Counted from the first letter of the stretch, positions 6,525 through 15,462 are shown. The stretch is 20,367 bases of DNA from an uncultured Bacteroidaceae bacterium (GCA_904502185.1 CAJGDX010000030.1:1-20367), one strand, 5' to 3'. Notes: a model not told the origin generated them from the letters alone. Program-made: numbers and translations.

Positions 6525-8732
6525 ATGGAAGAGAAACGCATTAAAGAGATACAGCAGAGAGCCGACAAGCTGCTGCGCGAGCAGCGACTGAAACAGGCAT
6601 TGGAGACAATGGGCGAAGAGATTGACTCCCTCAACAACTGGGAACTGCGCACCCATTACACCGAAATGCAGACTGCCTACAACTATATGCTCGAATATAT
6701 GAGCAAAGGCATGCCCGACCCCGACCGCAGCCAGCTGCACAGGAGGCTCATTGGCAAAGCCTATCTGTTCAACGACGAGATTGCAGCCACCCGGCTTGCC
6801 GAAAACTCCATAAGCGTATATTGCCAGATGCGCCGTAAATATAAAAACGACTGCGCAATAGCCCAATACCACGAAAAGCTTCGCGAACACTCGATGAACA
6901 TGGCACTGATGCGCATGATGCCCACCGACAACGCCACAGCCATAAAAGAGCTGTCGAAACGTCACGAGCAGGAGAGCGGCGAACTGTTCATGCGCATTTG
7001 GAGCAGCGGAGCATGGAACCGCAGCCGACAACAGGAGGCAGAGGATATGTTGGGCGACTTCGAAGTGGACATCAACGACAAAGCGTTGATGATAAGCGCC
7101 ATCACAATAAGTTTGTTCAAGATATTCGACCCCACGAAAGCCATACTGCTGACACAGGCGGCCACACACGAAGAGCCTGCCATTGCCCAGCGTGCATTGA
7201 TAGGGCTGCTCATGGTGCTGTTCATCTACAGCCACCGCATAGAGTACTACCCCGAACTGCAGAAAAGCATAGAGGCACTGAGCGAAACAGCGGGATTCGA
7301 ACGACGTCTGCTGGTGGCACAGATACAACTGCTGCGCAGCCGCGAAACGCAGAAGATCGACCGCAAAATGCGCGAGGAGATTATCCCTGCCATGCTCAAG
7401 AACCCCAACCTGCGCAACAACAAGCTGGGCATAGACCTTGAAAAGGAGATACTCGACCAGGAGGACAAGAACCCCGAATGGGAGGCATGGCTCGAAGCCG
7501 ACGGCATTAAAAACAAGCTCGACGAAATGGCACAGTGGCAGACAGAGGGTGCCGACGTGTACATGAGTACATTCTCGCACCTGAAGCACTACCCCTTCTT
7601 TAACGAAATGCCCAACTGGTTCCGCCTCTTCGACATAAACTCCCCCACATTCTCAAGCATCATCCCCACGGAAGAGAGCAAAAAGAATCTGCTGAAGACG
7701 CTGTTCGCATCGAAATTCTTCTGCAACAGTGACAAATACTCATTCTGTTTCACCCTGCAACAGATACCCGAAGAGCAGCGAAACATGATGGCTCAGCAAC
7801 TGAGAGAGCAGCATGGCGATGGCACACTGACACCCGATACAGAGATTCCCTCAATACCCCGAAAAGTTGAAGAGGAGCTTCAGGGCAATCAGTACATTCA
7901 GGACCTTTACCGTTTCTTCAAACTGTCGAGTTTCAAAATGGAATTCACCGACCCATTCAGCCTCTCGCTGAACCTGCTCGAAAAACGTGAAACAGCCACA
8001 CTGCTGCAAAACCCCGAAAGCCACCTGCGCATCTTCCGCCACCTGATGCAGAAGGAGTACTACTCCGAAGCTGCCACCATAGGTGCCATGATTGAGAAAA
8101 ACGGCGCAGAGGAGAGCTGCGACGCACAGTTCCATCAGGAAATGGGCTACTGCAAACAGCAGGCAGGCGACTACGATGCAGCCATCAGATACTACCAGAA
8201 GGCAGACATCATAAAGCCCGACACACTGTGGACAATACGTCACATGGCACAGTGCCACAGAATGAAACGCGACCCCAAGGGTGCGCTGCCCTACTACCTG
8301 CAGGCCGAAGAGCTTGCACCCGACAACCGTGCCATACTGTTGCAGACGGGTGAATGTCTGGTAGCACTGAAAAGATACGACGAGGCATTCTCGCGCTTCT
8401 TCAAGGCAGAATACCACGCACCGCAGTCGAAACGTGCATGGCGCGCCATTGCATGGTGTTCGTTCATGGTCGACAACCACGACCGCGCCCGCTCCTATTA
8501 CGAGAAGCTGCTTGCCACACCCGAACGCACCATGCAGGACTGGCTCAACGCTGCGCATGTGGAACTTGTAACACACAACAATGGCAAGGCAATAGAATAC
8601 TATCGCAAAGCAGCCGTGCTGTGCAAGGACTACGAAGAGTTTGGCAATAATCTTATGGCTGACAGCAAGATTCTTGCTGCAAAGGGCATATCAACCAACG
8701 ACCTTATTCTCATAAGGGACATCGTCAGCTAA
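6525..8732 (+). CDS. Large TPR-repeat protein of unknown function
   Basis: This is a 735-residue protein with no signal peptide and no membrane segment, so probably cytoplasmic. The first 100 residues are rich in charged helices. The C-terminal third, from about residue 535, contains at least four consecutive tetratricopeptide repeats with the usual Gly/Ala/Tyr pattern (for example GDYDAAIRYYQKA and KRYDEAFSRFFKAE), which normally serve as protein-binding scaffolds. The middle is helical and carries no motif I recognise; it may hold diverged repeats. It sits after pgk behind a terminator and before aspT, on the same strand. No enzymatic domain is seen. It is a conserved-looking hypothetical protein; partner and role are unknown. 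Confidence 0.85.
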   Translation: MEEKRIKEIQQRADKLLREQRLKQALETMGEEIDSLNNWELRTHYTEMQTAYNYMLEYMSKGMPDPDRSQLHRRLIGKAYLFNDEIAATRLAENSISVYCQMRRKYKNDCAIAQYHEKLREHSMNMALMRMMPTDNATAIKELSKRHEQESGELFMRIWSSGAWNRSRQQEAEDMLGDFEVDINDKALMISAITISLFKIFDPTKAILLTQAATHEEPAIAQRALIGLLMVLFIYSHRIEYYPELQKSIEALSETAGFERRLLVAQIQLLRSRETQKIDRKMREEIIPAMLKNPNLRNNKLGIDLEKEILDQEDKNPEWEAWLEADGIKNKLDEMAQWQTEGADVYMSTFSHLKHYPFFNEMPNWFRLFDINSPTFSSIIPTEESKKNLLKTLFASKFFCNSDKYSFCFTLQQIPEEQRNMMAQQLREQHGDGTLTPDTEIPSIPRKVEEELQGNQYIQDLYRFFKLSSFKMEFTDPFSLSLNLLEKRETATLLQNPESHLRIFRHLMQKEYYSEAATIGAMIEKNGAEESCDAQFHQEMGYCKQQAGDYDAAIRYYQKADIIKPDTLWTIRHMAQCHRMKRDPKGALPYYLQAEELAPDNRAILLQTGECLVALKRYDEAFSRFFKAEYHAPQSKRAWRAIAWCSFMVDNHDRARSYYEKLLATPERTMQDWLNAAHVELVTHNNGKAIEYYRKAAVLCKDYEEFGNNLMADSKILAAKGISTNDLILIRDIVS

Positions 8733-8761
8733 ACAGCAGAGAGTTTCCACAAACACCGACA

Positions 8762-8784
8762 GGTGCGCACCGACTGTGCGTACC
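8762..8784 (+). terminator. Probable terminator after the TPR gene
   Basis: GGTGCGCAC (8762-8770) and GTGCGTACC (8776-8784) pair over nine bases with one G-U pair and a five-base loop. A pyrimidine-rich tract (CTCTTTCGTTG) follows. It begins 30 bases past the TPR stop codon. The T-tract is interrupted, so some read-through into aspT is possible. Confidence 0.6.
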
Positions 8785-8843
8785 CTCTTTCGTTGTACCC
8801 AATTAAAAGCAAAAGCGGCAAACAAAAAACCACACACATTGTT

Positions 8844-8873
8844 ATTCCATACAAAAACAAGATTGTATGGAAT
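8844..8873 (+). promoter_or_regulatory. Inverted repeat covering the aspT start codon
   Basis: The arms ATTCCATACAA (8844-8854) and TTGTATGGAAT (8863-8873) are perfectly complementary around an eight-base spacer (AAACAAGA). The aspT ATG at 8867-8869 lies inside the right arm. In the mRNA this would fold into an 11-bp hairpin that buries the start codon; in DNA it could be an operator for a dimeric repressor. No clear -7 box was found between the TPR gene and this element. Confidence 0.6.
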
Positions 8874-10588
8874 GGTTTATAAACACACTTCGCTCGCACC
8901 CCGAAATAGCAATATTCCTGACTCTGGGAATAGGAGCGCTGATTGGACAGATTAAAGTAAAAGGATTCAGTCTGGGAATGGTGACAAGCGTCCTGCTTGT
9001 GGGCGTGCTTGTCGGACAGTTCAAGATACCCGTAGGCAGCACACTTAAGCCCGTAGCCTTTCTGCTGTTCCTCTTTGCCATAGGCTACAAGGTGGGACCG
9101 CAATTCTTCAGAGGTCTCCGACGCGAAGGATTGCCACAACTCTTCTTTGCCTTCATCATGTGCATCTTCATCCTTTGCACAACATGGGGCATAGCACTTA
9201 TAATGGGATACAATGTGGGCGAAGCAGCCGGAATGCTCTCAGGCTCACAGACCATCAGCGCCGTCATCGGCGTTGCAGGCGACACCATAAGCGGGCTACC
9301 ACTCAGCAGTGCCGACAAACAGAATTTCCTGAATCTTATTCCCGTAGCCTACGCTGTGACATATATATATGGTACAGCCGGCTCGGCATGGATAATGGCA
9401 AGCATAGGCCCACGAATAATGGGAGGACTTGAAAAGGTAAAAGCAGCCTGCCGCCAGCTCGAGAGCCAAATGGGCAACAACATTGGCAGCGACCCGGGAA
9501 TTTCAAGTGCCGAACGTCCAGTGGTGTTCCGCGCATACAAGATTGAGAACAGCTGGTTCGAGGATGGACGCTCGGTGGCCGACCTCGAAGAACTTTTCGA
9601 ATCGCAGGAGAAACGCCTCTTTGTGGAACGCATACGCAAGGGCGCGCAGATAATAAATGAGGTGACACCCGAAACACAGCTGCTTCCGGGCGACGAGGTT
9701 GTCCTCACCGGCCGACGCGAATATGCCATCGGCGAAGAGCAATGGATAGGCGAAGAGGTGGACGACGAGGCACTGCTCGACTTTCCCATCATGCAACTGC
9801 GTGTGCTGGTCACAGGCGGCAAGCACCACGACGAGCAGCAGTCATACGACGGCAAGAGCATTGCCGAACTGCGCAAGCAGCCATTCATGCACGGTGTCAG
9901 CATACGCCGCATAACACGCATTGGCGTAAACATCCCTGTCTTTCCTGCCACCATCATCAATGCAGGCGACACGATAGAACTGGTGGGTAAAAAGTTCGAT
10001 GTTCAGCCCGCGGCAAAAGCCATAGGCTACCCCGACCCCGTAACAAATACTACCGACCTTCCCTTCGTGTGCATAGGAATAGTTCTCGGTTGCCTTTTGG
10101 GAGTACTCACACTGCACATAGGCAAAGTACCTCTCAGCTTCAGCACCAGCGGAGGCGCACTCATCGCCGGTCTGCTCTTCGGTCTGTGGCATTCGCGCCG
10201 TCCCACCATGGGTGCAATACCCGAAGCCGCACTGTGGATTTTCAACAACATGGGACTGAACATTTTCATTGCAATAGTAGGAATCAGTTCGGGTCCGGGA
10301 TTCGTGGAAGGATTCCGCGAAATAGGCTTCTCGCTCTTCCTCGCAGGCATTGCAGCAACCACCCTCCCCCTGCTTTTCGGACTCTACATTGCACGTTACT
10401 GGTTCAAGTTCCACCCAGCCATAGCCCTCGGATGTTGCTGCGGAGCGCGTACCACCACTGCCGCCATAGGTGCCGTGCAGGAGGCTGTTGGCAGCGAAAC
10501 CCCGGCACTGGGATACACCGTGACATACGCGGTAGGAAATATAATGCTCATACTTTGGGGAGTAATCATCGTATTATTAATCCATTAA
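8867..10588 (+). CDS. aspT: Aspartate:alanine antiporter (AspT/YidE family)
   Basis: This is a 573-residue inner-membrane exchanger of the aspartate:alanine exchanger family. It has the family layout: an N-terminal membrane half (about residues 12-185, with the conserved GYKVGPQFF), a large cytoplasmic part (about 190-395) holding two RCK/TrkA-C-type ligand-binding domains (near 220-300 and 310-390), and a C-terminal membrane half from about 398 with the conserved CGARTTTAAIGA and YTVTYAVGN segments. YidE/YbjL relatives have unknown substrates, but the next gene encodes aspartate 4-decarboxylase, which strongly favours exchange of aspartate for alanine. The two genes are 14 bases apart and surely one transcript. 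There is no alternative start nearby upstream, and the next Met is 37 codons in, so the ATG inside the inverted repeat is the real start. Confidence 0.88.
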   Translation: MEWFINTLRSHPEIAIFLTLGIGALIGQIKVKGFSLGMVTSVLLVGVLVGQFKIPVGSTLKPVAFLLFLFAIGYKVGPQFFRGLRREGLPQLFFAFIMCIFILCTTWGIALIMGYNVGEAAGMLSGSQTISAVIGVAGDTISGLPLSSADKQNFLNLIPVAYAVTYIYGTAGSAWIMASIGPRIMGGLEKVKAACRQLESQMGNNIGSDPGISSAERPVVFRAYKIENSWFEDGRSVADLEELFESQEKRLFVERIRKGAQIINEVTPETQLLPGDEVVLTGRREYAIGEEQWIGEEVDDEALLDFPIMQLRVLVTGGKHHDEQQSYDGKSIAELRKQPFMHGVSIRRITRIGVNIPVFPATIINAGDTIELVGKKFDVQPAAKAIGYPDPVTNTTDLPFVCIGIVLGCLLGVLTLHIGKVPLSFSTSGGALIAGLLFGLWHSRRPTMGAIPEAALWIFNNMGLNIFIAIVGISSGPGFVEGFREIGFSLFLAGIAATTLPLLFGLYIARYWFKFHPAIALGCCCGARTTTAAIGAVQEAVGSETPALGYTVTYAVGNIMLILWGVIIVLLIH

Positions 10589-10602
10589 AATATACAGCCA
10601 CC

Positions 10603-12261
10603 ATGAACAAATTACTTAAAGACAAGAGCGAAGTTCCCTCTTTCGGCAGAGAGATGGAGAAGATAAGTCCCTTTGAACTTAAAAACCGTCTGATAGAGCT
10701 TGCCGACGAGAGGATAAGAAAAAGCACCAGACTGATGCTGAATGCAGGTCGAGGCAATCCCAACTGGATAGCAACCCTTCCGCGCGAAACATTCTTCCTG
10801 CTGGGTAAGTTCGGACTCGAAGAGTGTCGCCACAACCTGAACCGCGAAGATGGCATTGCCGGAATACCGCAGAAAGAGGGAATAACTGCCCGTTTCGAGC
10901 AGTTTCTGCACGACAACAGCCATGCACCCGGATGCGCCTTTCTTGCCGAGTGCTACAAGTACATGACAAGCGAACATCGTGTGAACAGCGACGACCTCAT
11001 TCACGAATGGGCCGAGAGCGTCATAGGCAACCAGTATCCTGTGCCCGACCGCATACTGAAGCACACCGAGATTATCGTACGCGACTACCTTGCGCAGGAG
11101 CTGTGCGCCGGGCGTCCGCCACAGGGCGAATTCGACCTCTTTGCCACCGAAGGAGGAACAGCAGCCATGTGCTACATATTCGACTCGCTGGAGCAGAACT
11201 TCCTGCTGAACAAAGGCGACGAGGTGGCACTGATGACTCCGGTCTTTACGCCATACATCGAAATTCCCGAGCTTGAAAGATACAGCTTCAAGGTGACAAA
11301 CATCCCAGCCGACAGCATGAGCGACGACGGGCTGCACCTGTGGCAATACAGCGAAAAGGCAATAAACAAACTGCGCGACCCGTCATACAAAGCACTATTC
11401 CTGGTAAACCCCAGCAACCCGCCAAGCTACATGATAGACGAAAAAACCGTGTCGCTGATAGTTGACATCGTTAAACGCTGGAACCCCAACCTGATGATTA
11501 TCACCGACGACGTATATGCCACATACGTTCCCGGATTCCAGTCGCTGATGGCACAACTGCCCTACAACACCATCTGCGTCTACTCCTTCTCGAAATATTT
11601 CGGAGCCACAGGATGGCGTCTGGCTGTAGCAGCGCTGCACCGCGACAACATCTTCGACGACCTGCTCAAACGCCTGCCGCGCAAGCGCAAGAGCGAGCTG
11701 CAGAAACGCTACGGCAGCATACGCAACGACGTAGAGAACATGCGCTTCATCGACCGCATGGTGGCTGACAGCCGACAGGTGGCACTCAACCACACAAGCG
11801 GACTCTCGCTGCCCCAGCAGTTGCAGATGAGCCTGTTTGCCCTCTACTCCATTCTCGACAGTCGCTCGGGCGACAAGTTCCGCCAAGGCATGCACAGCAT
11901 AATAGAGTCACGCCTGCAGGCACTGTGGAAAAGCACAGGATTCACACTGCTGCCCGACCCCACACGCGCAGGCTACTATTCCGAGATTGACCTGCTCGTA
12001 TGGGCAAAGAAAATCTATGGCGAAGACTTTGTCGACTATCTGAAATACAATTACAGTCCGCTTGACATTGTGTTCCGTCTGGCATCAGAGACCTCGCTGG
12101 TGGTACTGAACGGCGGAGGATTCGACGGCCCCGAATGGAGCATCAGAGTGTCGCTTGCCAACCTCAACGAAGAGGACTACACCATAATAGGCAAATGCAT
12201 ACGGAACATGCTCGACAGCTATGCCGAAAAGTGGAAGAACTCACTGCCCGTGGAGGTGTAG
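10603..12261 (+). CDS. aspD: L-aspartate 4-decarboxylase (PLP enzyme)
   Basis: This is a pyridoxal-phosphate enzyme of fold type I that removes the beta-carboxyl group of L-aspartate to give L-alanine and CO2, consuming a proton in the cytoplasm. It has 552 residues, the length of the bifunctional aspartate transaminase/4-decarboxylase family and much longer than plain aminotransferases. The PLP lysine is Lys331 in SFSKYFGATGW; NPSNPPS and TDDVYATY are the expected cofactor-binding segments; the long N-terminal extension (NAGRGNPNW) is typical of this decarboxylase. The frame is open far upstream inside aspT, but the ATG at 10603 fits the family N-terminus and the intergenic spacing. Together with AspT it forms the known proton-motive aspartate cycle: uptake of aspartate, decarboxylation, export of alanine. 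Confidence 0.92.
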   Translation: MNKLLKDKSEVPSFGREMEKISPFELKNRLIELADERIRKSTRLMLNAGRGNPNWIATLPRETFFLLGKFGLEECRHNLNREDGIAGIPQKEGITARFEQFLHDNSHAPGCAFLAECYKYMTSEHRVNSDDLIHEWAESVIGNQYPVPDRILKHTEIIVRDYLAQELCAGRPPQGEFDLFATEGGTAAMCYIFDSLEQNFLLNKGDEVALMTPVFTPYIEIPELERYSFKVTNIPADSMSDDGLHLWQYSEKAINKLRDPSYKALFLVNPSNPPSYMIDEKTVSLIVDIVKRWNPNLMIITDDVYATYVPGFQSLMAQLPYNTICVYSFSKYFGATGWRLAVAALHRDNIFDDLLKRLPRKRKSELQKRYGSIRNDVENMRFIDRMVADSRQVALNHTSGLSLPQQLQMSLFALYSILDSRSGDKFRQGMHSIIESRLQALWKSTGFTLLPDPTRAGYYSEIDLLVWAKKIYGEDFVDYLKYNYSPLDIVFRLASETSLVVLNGGGFDGPEWSIRVSLANLNEEDYTIIGKCIRNMLDSYAEKWKNSLPVEV

Positions 12262-12329
12262 CAACCCCAAATGTGCGCAACAGGCGACAAGGGAGGTTGC
12301 AGAAATTAGGATGAGCTGATATTTTTTAC

Positions 12330-12337
12330 TATCTTCG
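12330..12337 (+). promoter_or_regulatory. -7 box for the small unknown gene
   Basis: TATCTTCG is one base off TAnnTTTG and lies 26 bases before the GTG start. I see no good -33 TTTG at 19-20 bases, so this is a partial match. Confidence 0.4.
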
Positions 12338-12363
12338 CGCCGGAATTCATAAGAACAATTATC

Positions 12364-12744
12364 GTGGGAAGAAAAAAGTTTTCAGCAGACGAAGTAAAAG
12401 TAATACGCAAGCTCCTTGGCAGCAAGATGCGTGGCAACCGTTCACAGCAGAAGATGTCGAGACACATATTGCGTACAGTGTTCGGTTTCAACATCTCCGA
12501 CTTTAACGTACAGGGCAAAGCCTTCGGCCCCGAAGATTTTGACGAATGCATACGTCGCGGACGCATACAGATTCTCGACGATGCAACCATCGAGGCAATG
12601 AAACTGCGCTACGCCGAGAAGAAACAGCACGACGAAGCCGTTCGTCAGGCAGAGGCTATAGCCGATGGCGCAGTTGTCGACTGGGAAGCAGTACTGAAGG
12701 AGTGGAACGAGTACTATGCTCAACATCCCGAAGAGAACCAATAA
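12364..12744 (+). CDS. Small conserved-looking protein, function unknown
   Basis: The gene encodes a 126-residue soluble protein with a GTG start; no ATG is available upstream in frame, and the next Met is 18 codons in. The first 45 residues are strongly basic (Lys/Arg-rich, with RGNRSQQKMSRH), followed by a segment FNISDFNVQGKAF and an acidic/basic FGPEDFDECIRRGRI. The C-terminal half is charged and helical with a Trp-rich end. There is no signal peptide or membrane segment. The basic N-terminus would suit nucleic-acid or ribosome contact, but I do not recognise the family. It is 100 bases from aspD on the same strand, appears to have its own -7 box, and ends at a strong terminator shared with the convergent ligA. 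Confidence 0.7.
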   Translation: MGRKKFSADEVKVIRKLLGSKMRGNRSQQKMSRHILRTVFGFNISDFNVQGKAFGPEDFDECIRRGRIQILDDATIEAMKLRYAEKKQHDEAVRQAEAIADGAVVDWEAVLKEWNEYYAQHPEENQ

Positions 12745-12781
12745 AAGAGGGCTCCAATAAGGAACACCATATACAATTATG

Positions 12782-12809
12782 AAAAAAGCAGCATAACCGC
12801 TGCTTTTTT
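12782..12809. terminator. Bidirectional terminator between the unknown gene and ligA
   Basis: AAAAAAGCAGC (12782-12792) and GCTGCTTTTTT (12799-12809) form a perfect 11-bp stem with a six-base loop. The A-run on one side and T-run on the other allow it to work on both strands. It lies between two convergent genes. Confidence 0.85.
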
Positions 12810-12882
12810 TCATAATCAGTTTTTACGACCGACACACTGCCAAAAAAGAAGCTCATTGTGTCAACGACAAATACACGAATCG

Positions 12883-14886
12883 CTACCCTTCGCCAATCAT
12901 GGCAAGGAACTCATCCTCGGCGACAATGCGGACTCCCAGTTTCTCAGCCTTTTCGAGCTTGGCTGGACCCATATTGGCACCGACAAGAATAAACGAGGTA
13001 GACTTGCTGACACTGCCCACATTCTTGCCACCGTTGCGTTCTATAATCTCTTTATACTCGTCGCGCGAGTGCTTTTCGAACACACCGCTGATGACAATGC
13101 TCTGTCCTTTGAGTGTATCGCTCTTTTCGGCAACAATCTCTTCGTCCAGAGCCATACGCACCCCGGCACTCTGCAATCGCGACACAAGTTCGCGGTTACT
13201 TTCGCGTGCAAAAAATTCGACCACGCTGCCGGCTATGCGTTCACCAATTTCATCCACAGCCATCAATGCCTCGACGTCGGCATCCATCAGCCGCTCGATG
13301 GTGACAAAGGCACGGGCCAGCCTCTTGGCAACCGTTGCACCCACATAACGTATGCCTAAGGCAAACAGTACACGCTCGAACGGCACATTCAATGACTGGC
13401 GTATGCTCGCGGCAATATTCTCCGCAGATTTTGCACCCATTCGAGGTAACAGGTAAAGGTCGTTGCCATCAAGATTATAAAGGTCGGAGATATTATGTAT
13501 AAGCCCGAACTTGTAGAGCAGTTCCACCGTTTCGGGGCCAATGCTGTCGATATTCATTGCCTCGCGCGAAACGAAATGCTCTATGCGGCTCTTTATCTGC
13601 GGAGGACAACCTGTGTCGTTGGGACAATAATGAGCAGCCTCGCCCTCGTTTCTGATAAGTTCTGCACCACAGACGGGACATTTTGCAATGAAGCGCACCT
13701 TCTCGCCCAACAGAAAACGGGCCTCAGTGTCTACGCCGGTGATTTTAGGAATAATCTCACCACCCTTCTCCACATACACCATGTCGCCAATGTGCAGGTC
13801 GAGTTTCTCAATTATATCGGCATTATGAAGCGAAGCACGCTTGACAACCGTTCCCGACAACTGCACCGGGTCGAGGTTGGCAACCGGAGTGACAACTCCT
13901 GTGCGTCCCACCTGATAGGTAACCTCGTTGAGACGGGTCACTGCCCTCTCGGCCTGAAATTTATAAGCGATAGCCCATCGTGGCGACTTTGCCGTATAAC
14001 CCAGGTTACGCTGCTGTCGCTGAGAATTTACCTTAAGCACAACACCATCTGTGGCATAGGGCAACGACTTGCGCGCAACGTCGAAGTGGTCGATAAAGTC
14101 GTAAATCTCTTCCAGGGTACGGCACTTTCTTGTGGCATCCGAAACTTTGAATCCCCAACTGGCTGCATATTGCAGATTTTCGTAATGTCCATCCTGAGGA
14201 AGTCCATCGCCAAGCATATAGTAGAGGAAAGCATCGAGCTTGCGCTGCGCCACCACAGAAGAGTCCTGCAATTTCACCGTACCCGACGCAGCATTGCGCG
14301 GATTGGCAAAAAGCGGCTCTTCGCGCTCTGCACGTTCGCGGTTCAACTGCTCGAACACATCCCAAGGCATAAGAATCTCACCACGAATCTCAAACTCGCG
14401 CGGATAGCCATCACCCGTAAGCAACAGGGGAACGCTCCTGATAGTCTTGACATTGGCCGTAACATCGTCACCCTTTTCGCCATCGCCACGTGTGACGGCA
14501 CGCACCAGTTTTCCATCTTCGTATGTCAACGAAATGGAAGTACCATCGAATTTCAGTTCGCAACAAATCTCAAAATCCTCGTTCAAGGCACGCTTCACAC
14601 GGTCGTAGAAATCGGCAACCTCGGCCTTGGAATAGGTGTTTCCCAACGACAGCATAGGATACTTGTGAGCCACCTGAACAAACTCCTTTGTCAGGTCGCT
14701 GCCCACACGTCGTGTGGGTGAATTAGGATCATCGAATTGCGGATACTCCGCTTCAAGTTCCTGAAGTTCGCGCATCATTGCATCGAACTCAAAGTCGCTA
14801 ATCTCCGGAGCATTCTTTATATAATAGTTGTAATTATGTTTGTGCAGCAGGTCGCGCAGCTCATATATACGTTGTTCGGGTGTCAT
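12883..14886 (-). CDS. ligA: NAD-dependent DNA ligase
   Basis: LigA seals nicks during replication and repair, using NAD as adenylate donor. The protein has 667 residues, the family length. Domains in order: Ia (NAD-binding, YxxYY-type helices at the N-terminus), the adenylation domain with the KxDG motif (Lys112), the OB fold, a four-cysteine zinc finger (Cys403, 406, 421, 427), helix-hairpin-helix repeats, and a C-terminal BRCT domain from about residue 590. All catalytic motifs are intact. The gene stands alone on the minus strand; it converges with the small unknown gene on one side and lies downstream of a small lipoprotein gene, with a hairpin terminator between them. Confidence 0.98.
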   Translation of the reverse strand: MTPEQRIYELRDLLHKHNYNYYIKNAPEISDFEFDAMMRELQELEAEYPQFDDPNSPTRRVGSDLTKEFVQVAHKYPMLSLGNTYSKAEVADFYDRVKRALNEDFEICCELKFDGTSISLTYEDGKLVRAVTRGDGEKGDDVTANVKTIRSVPLLLTGDGYPREFEIRGEILMPWDVFEQLNRERAEREEPLFANPRNAASGTVKLQDSSVVAQRKLDAFLYYMLGDGLPQDGHYENLQYAASWGFKVSDATRKCRTLEEIYDFIDHFDVARKSLPYATDGVVLKVNSQRQQRNLGYTAKSPRWAIAYKFQAERAVTRLNEVTYQVGRTGVVTPVANLDPVQLSGTVVKRASLHNADIIEKLDLHIGDMVYVEKGGEIIPKITGVDTEARFLLGEKVRFIAKCPVCGAELIRNEGEAAHYCPNDTGCPPQIKSRIEHFVSREAMNIDSIGPETVELLYKFGLIHNISDLYNLDGNDLYLLPRMGAKSAENIAASIRQSLNVPFERVLFALGIRYVGATVAKRLARAFVTIERLMDADVEALMAVDEIGERIAGSVVEFFARESNRELVSRLQSAGVRMALDEEIVAEKSDTLKGQSIVISGVFEKHSRDEYKEIIERNGGKNVGSVSKSTSFILVGANMGPAKLEKAEKLGVRIVAEDEFLAMIGEG

Positions 14887-14945
14887 ATATCATTGTTTGA
14901 TGATTATTACATTCTGCTAATATACATAATAATCGAAGTAAAAGC

Positions 14946-14977
14946 AAAAAGGTTGCGACAAATGTTGCAACCTTTTT
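14946..14977 (-). terminator. Terminator after the small lipoprotein gene
   Basis: AAAAAGGTTGC (14946-14956) and GCAACCTTTTT (14967-14977) form an 11-bp stem with a ten-base loop. On the minus strand it ends in five T's, 28 bases past the lipoprotein stop codon. The symmetry would also allow it to work rightward. Confidence 0.8.
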
Positions 14978-15004
14978 ATTCTTTAAACAGCAGGTAAAAG
15001 TCTA

Positions 15005-15427
15005 TTAGTAGCTACCCGATGTGAAAGTAACCAGCATAAACTGCTGTTTGTATATTTCTGTTGATTTTGCGCTTACATTGTAAGTAATCTTTGCACTCTT
15101 GTCAGCCTTAACAAAACCTGTACCAAGGTTAGAGAATCCGTTGCTTGTCAACTGAGCAGCATAGCTGTTCCAAACAGACTGGTCAATGTTGTAGATGAAA
15201 GTGCAAGAGTTACCTGTCTGCAAATAACCAACTGCCGACTGAGCGAAAGAGGGGAAATTCTGCATAACAGGGCAAACCTGCATCTGCTGTGCGGGAGAAA
15301 GCTCCTCCAAAGTGTAGCCATTCTTCTCAAAAGCCTTGCTTATAGACTTTGAAGTGCTGCATGAAGATACACAGACAGCAGCTACAAACATTAATGCCAT
15401 GAATGACAAAGTAATCAGTTGTTTCAT
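15005..15427 (-). CDS. Small lipoprotein, unknown function
   Basis: The gene encodes a 140-residue lipoprotein. The N-terminus is a signal peptide (MKQL, then a hydrophobic run) ending at a lipobox VSSC with Cys23 as the acylated residue. An upstream in-frame extension to 15505 was not used because the signal peptide begins at the ATG at 15427. The mature part is polar with two further cysteines and no domain I recognise. It is the last gene of the leftward block after the TIR gene and has its own -7 box upstream, so it may be expressed independently. Location is probably the inner leaflet of the outer membrane or the cell surface. Confidence 0.75.
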   Translation of the reverse strand: MKQLITLSFMALMFVAAVCVSSCSTSKSISKAFEKNGYTLEELSPAQQMQVCPVMQNFPSFAQSAVGYLQTGNSCTFIYNIDQSVWNSYAAQLTSNGFSNLGTGFVKADKSAKITYNVSAKSTEIYKQQFMLVTFTSGSY

Positions 15428-15462
15428 ATTCTTATAATTTAAGTTATTATTTTCAATCCTTG

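Noticed and set aside
6459..7589. Long open frame on the minus strand opposite the TPR gene (376 codons)
   Set aside because: It is a shadow of the TPR gene caused by its codon bias. It would also run through the pgk terminator hairpin.
10069..10602. N-terminal extension of the aspartate decarboxylase frame into aspT
   Set aside because: The extension is Arg/His/Ser-rich, overlaps the aspT coding sequence in another frame, and lies before the normal family N-terminus at 10603.
12261..12300. Possible terminator after aspD (GCAACC/GGTTGC)
   Set aside because: It has a six-base stem with a 28-base loop and no T-run, too weak to call.
13495..14721. Long open frame on the plus strand opposite ligA (408 codons)
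   Set aside because: It is antisense to a complete ligA with all motifs, and shows no domain or plausible start context.
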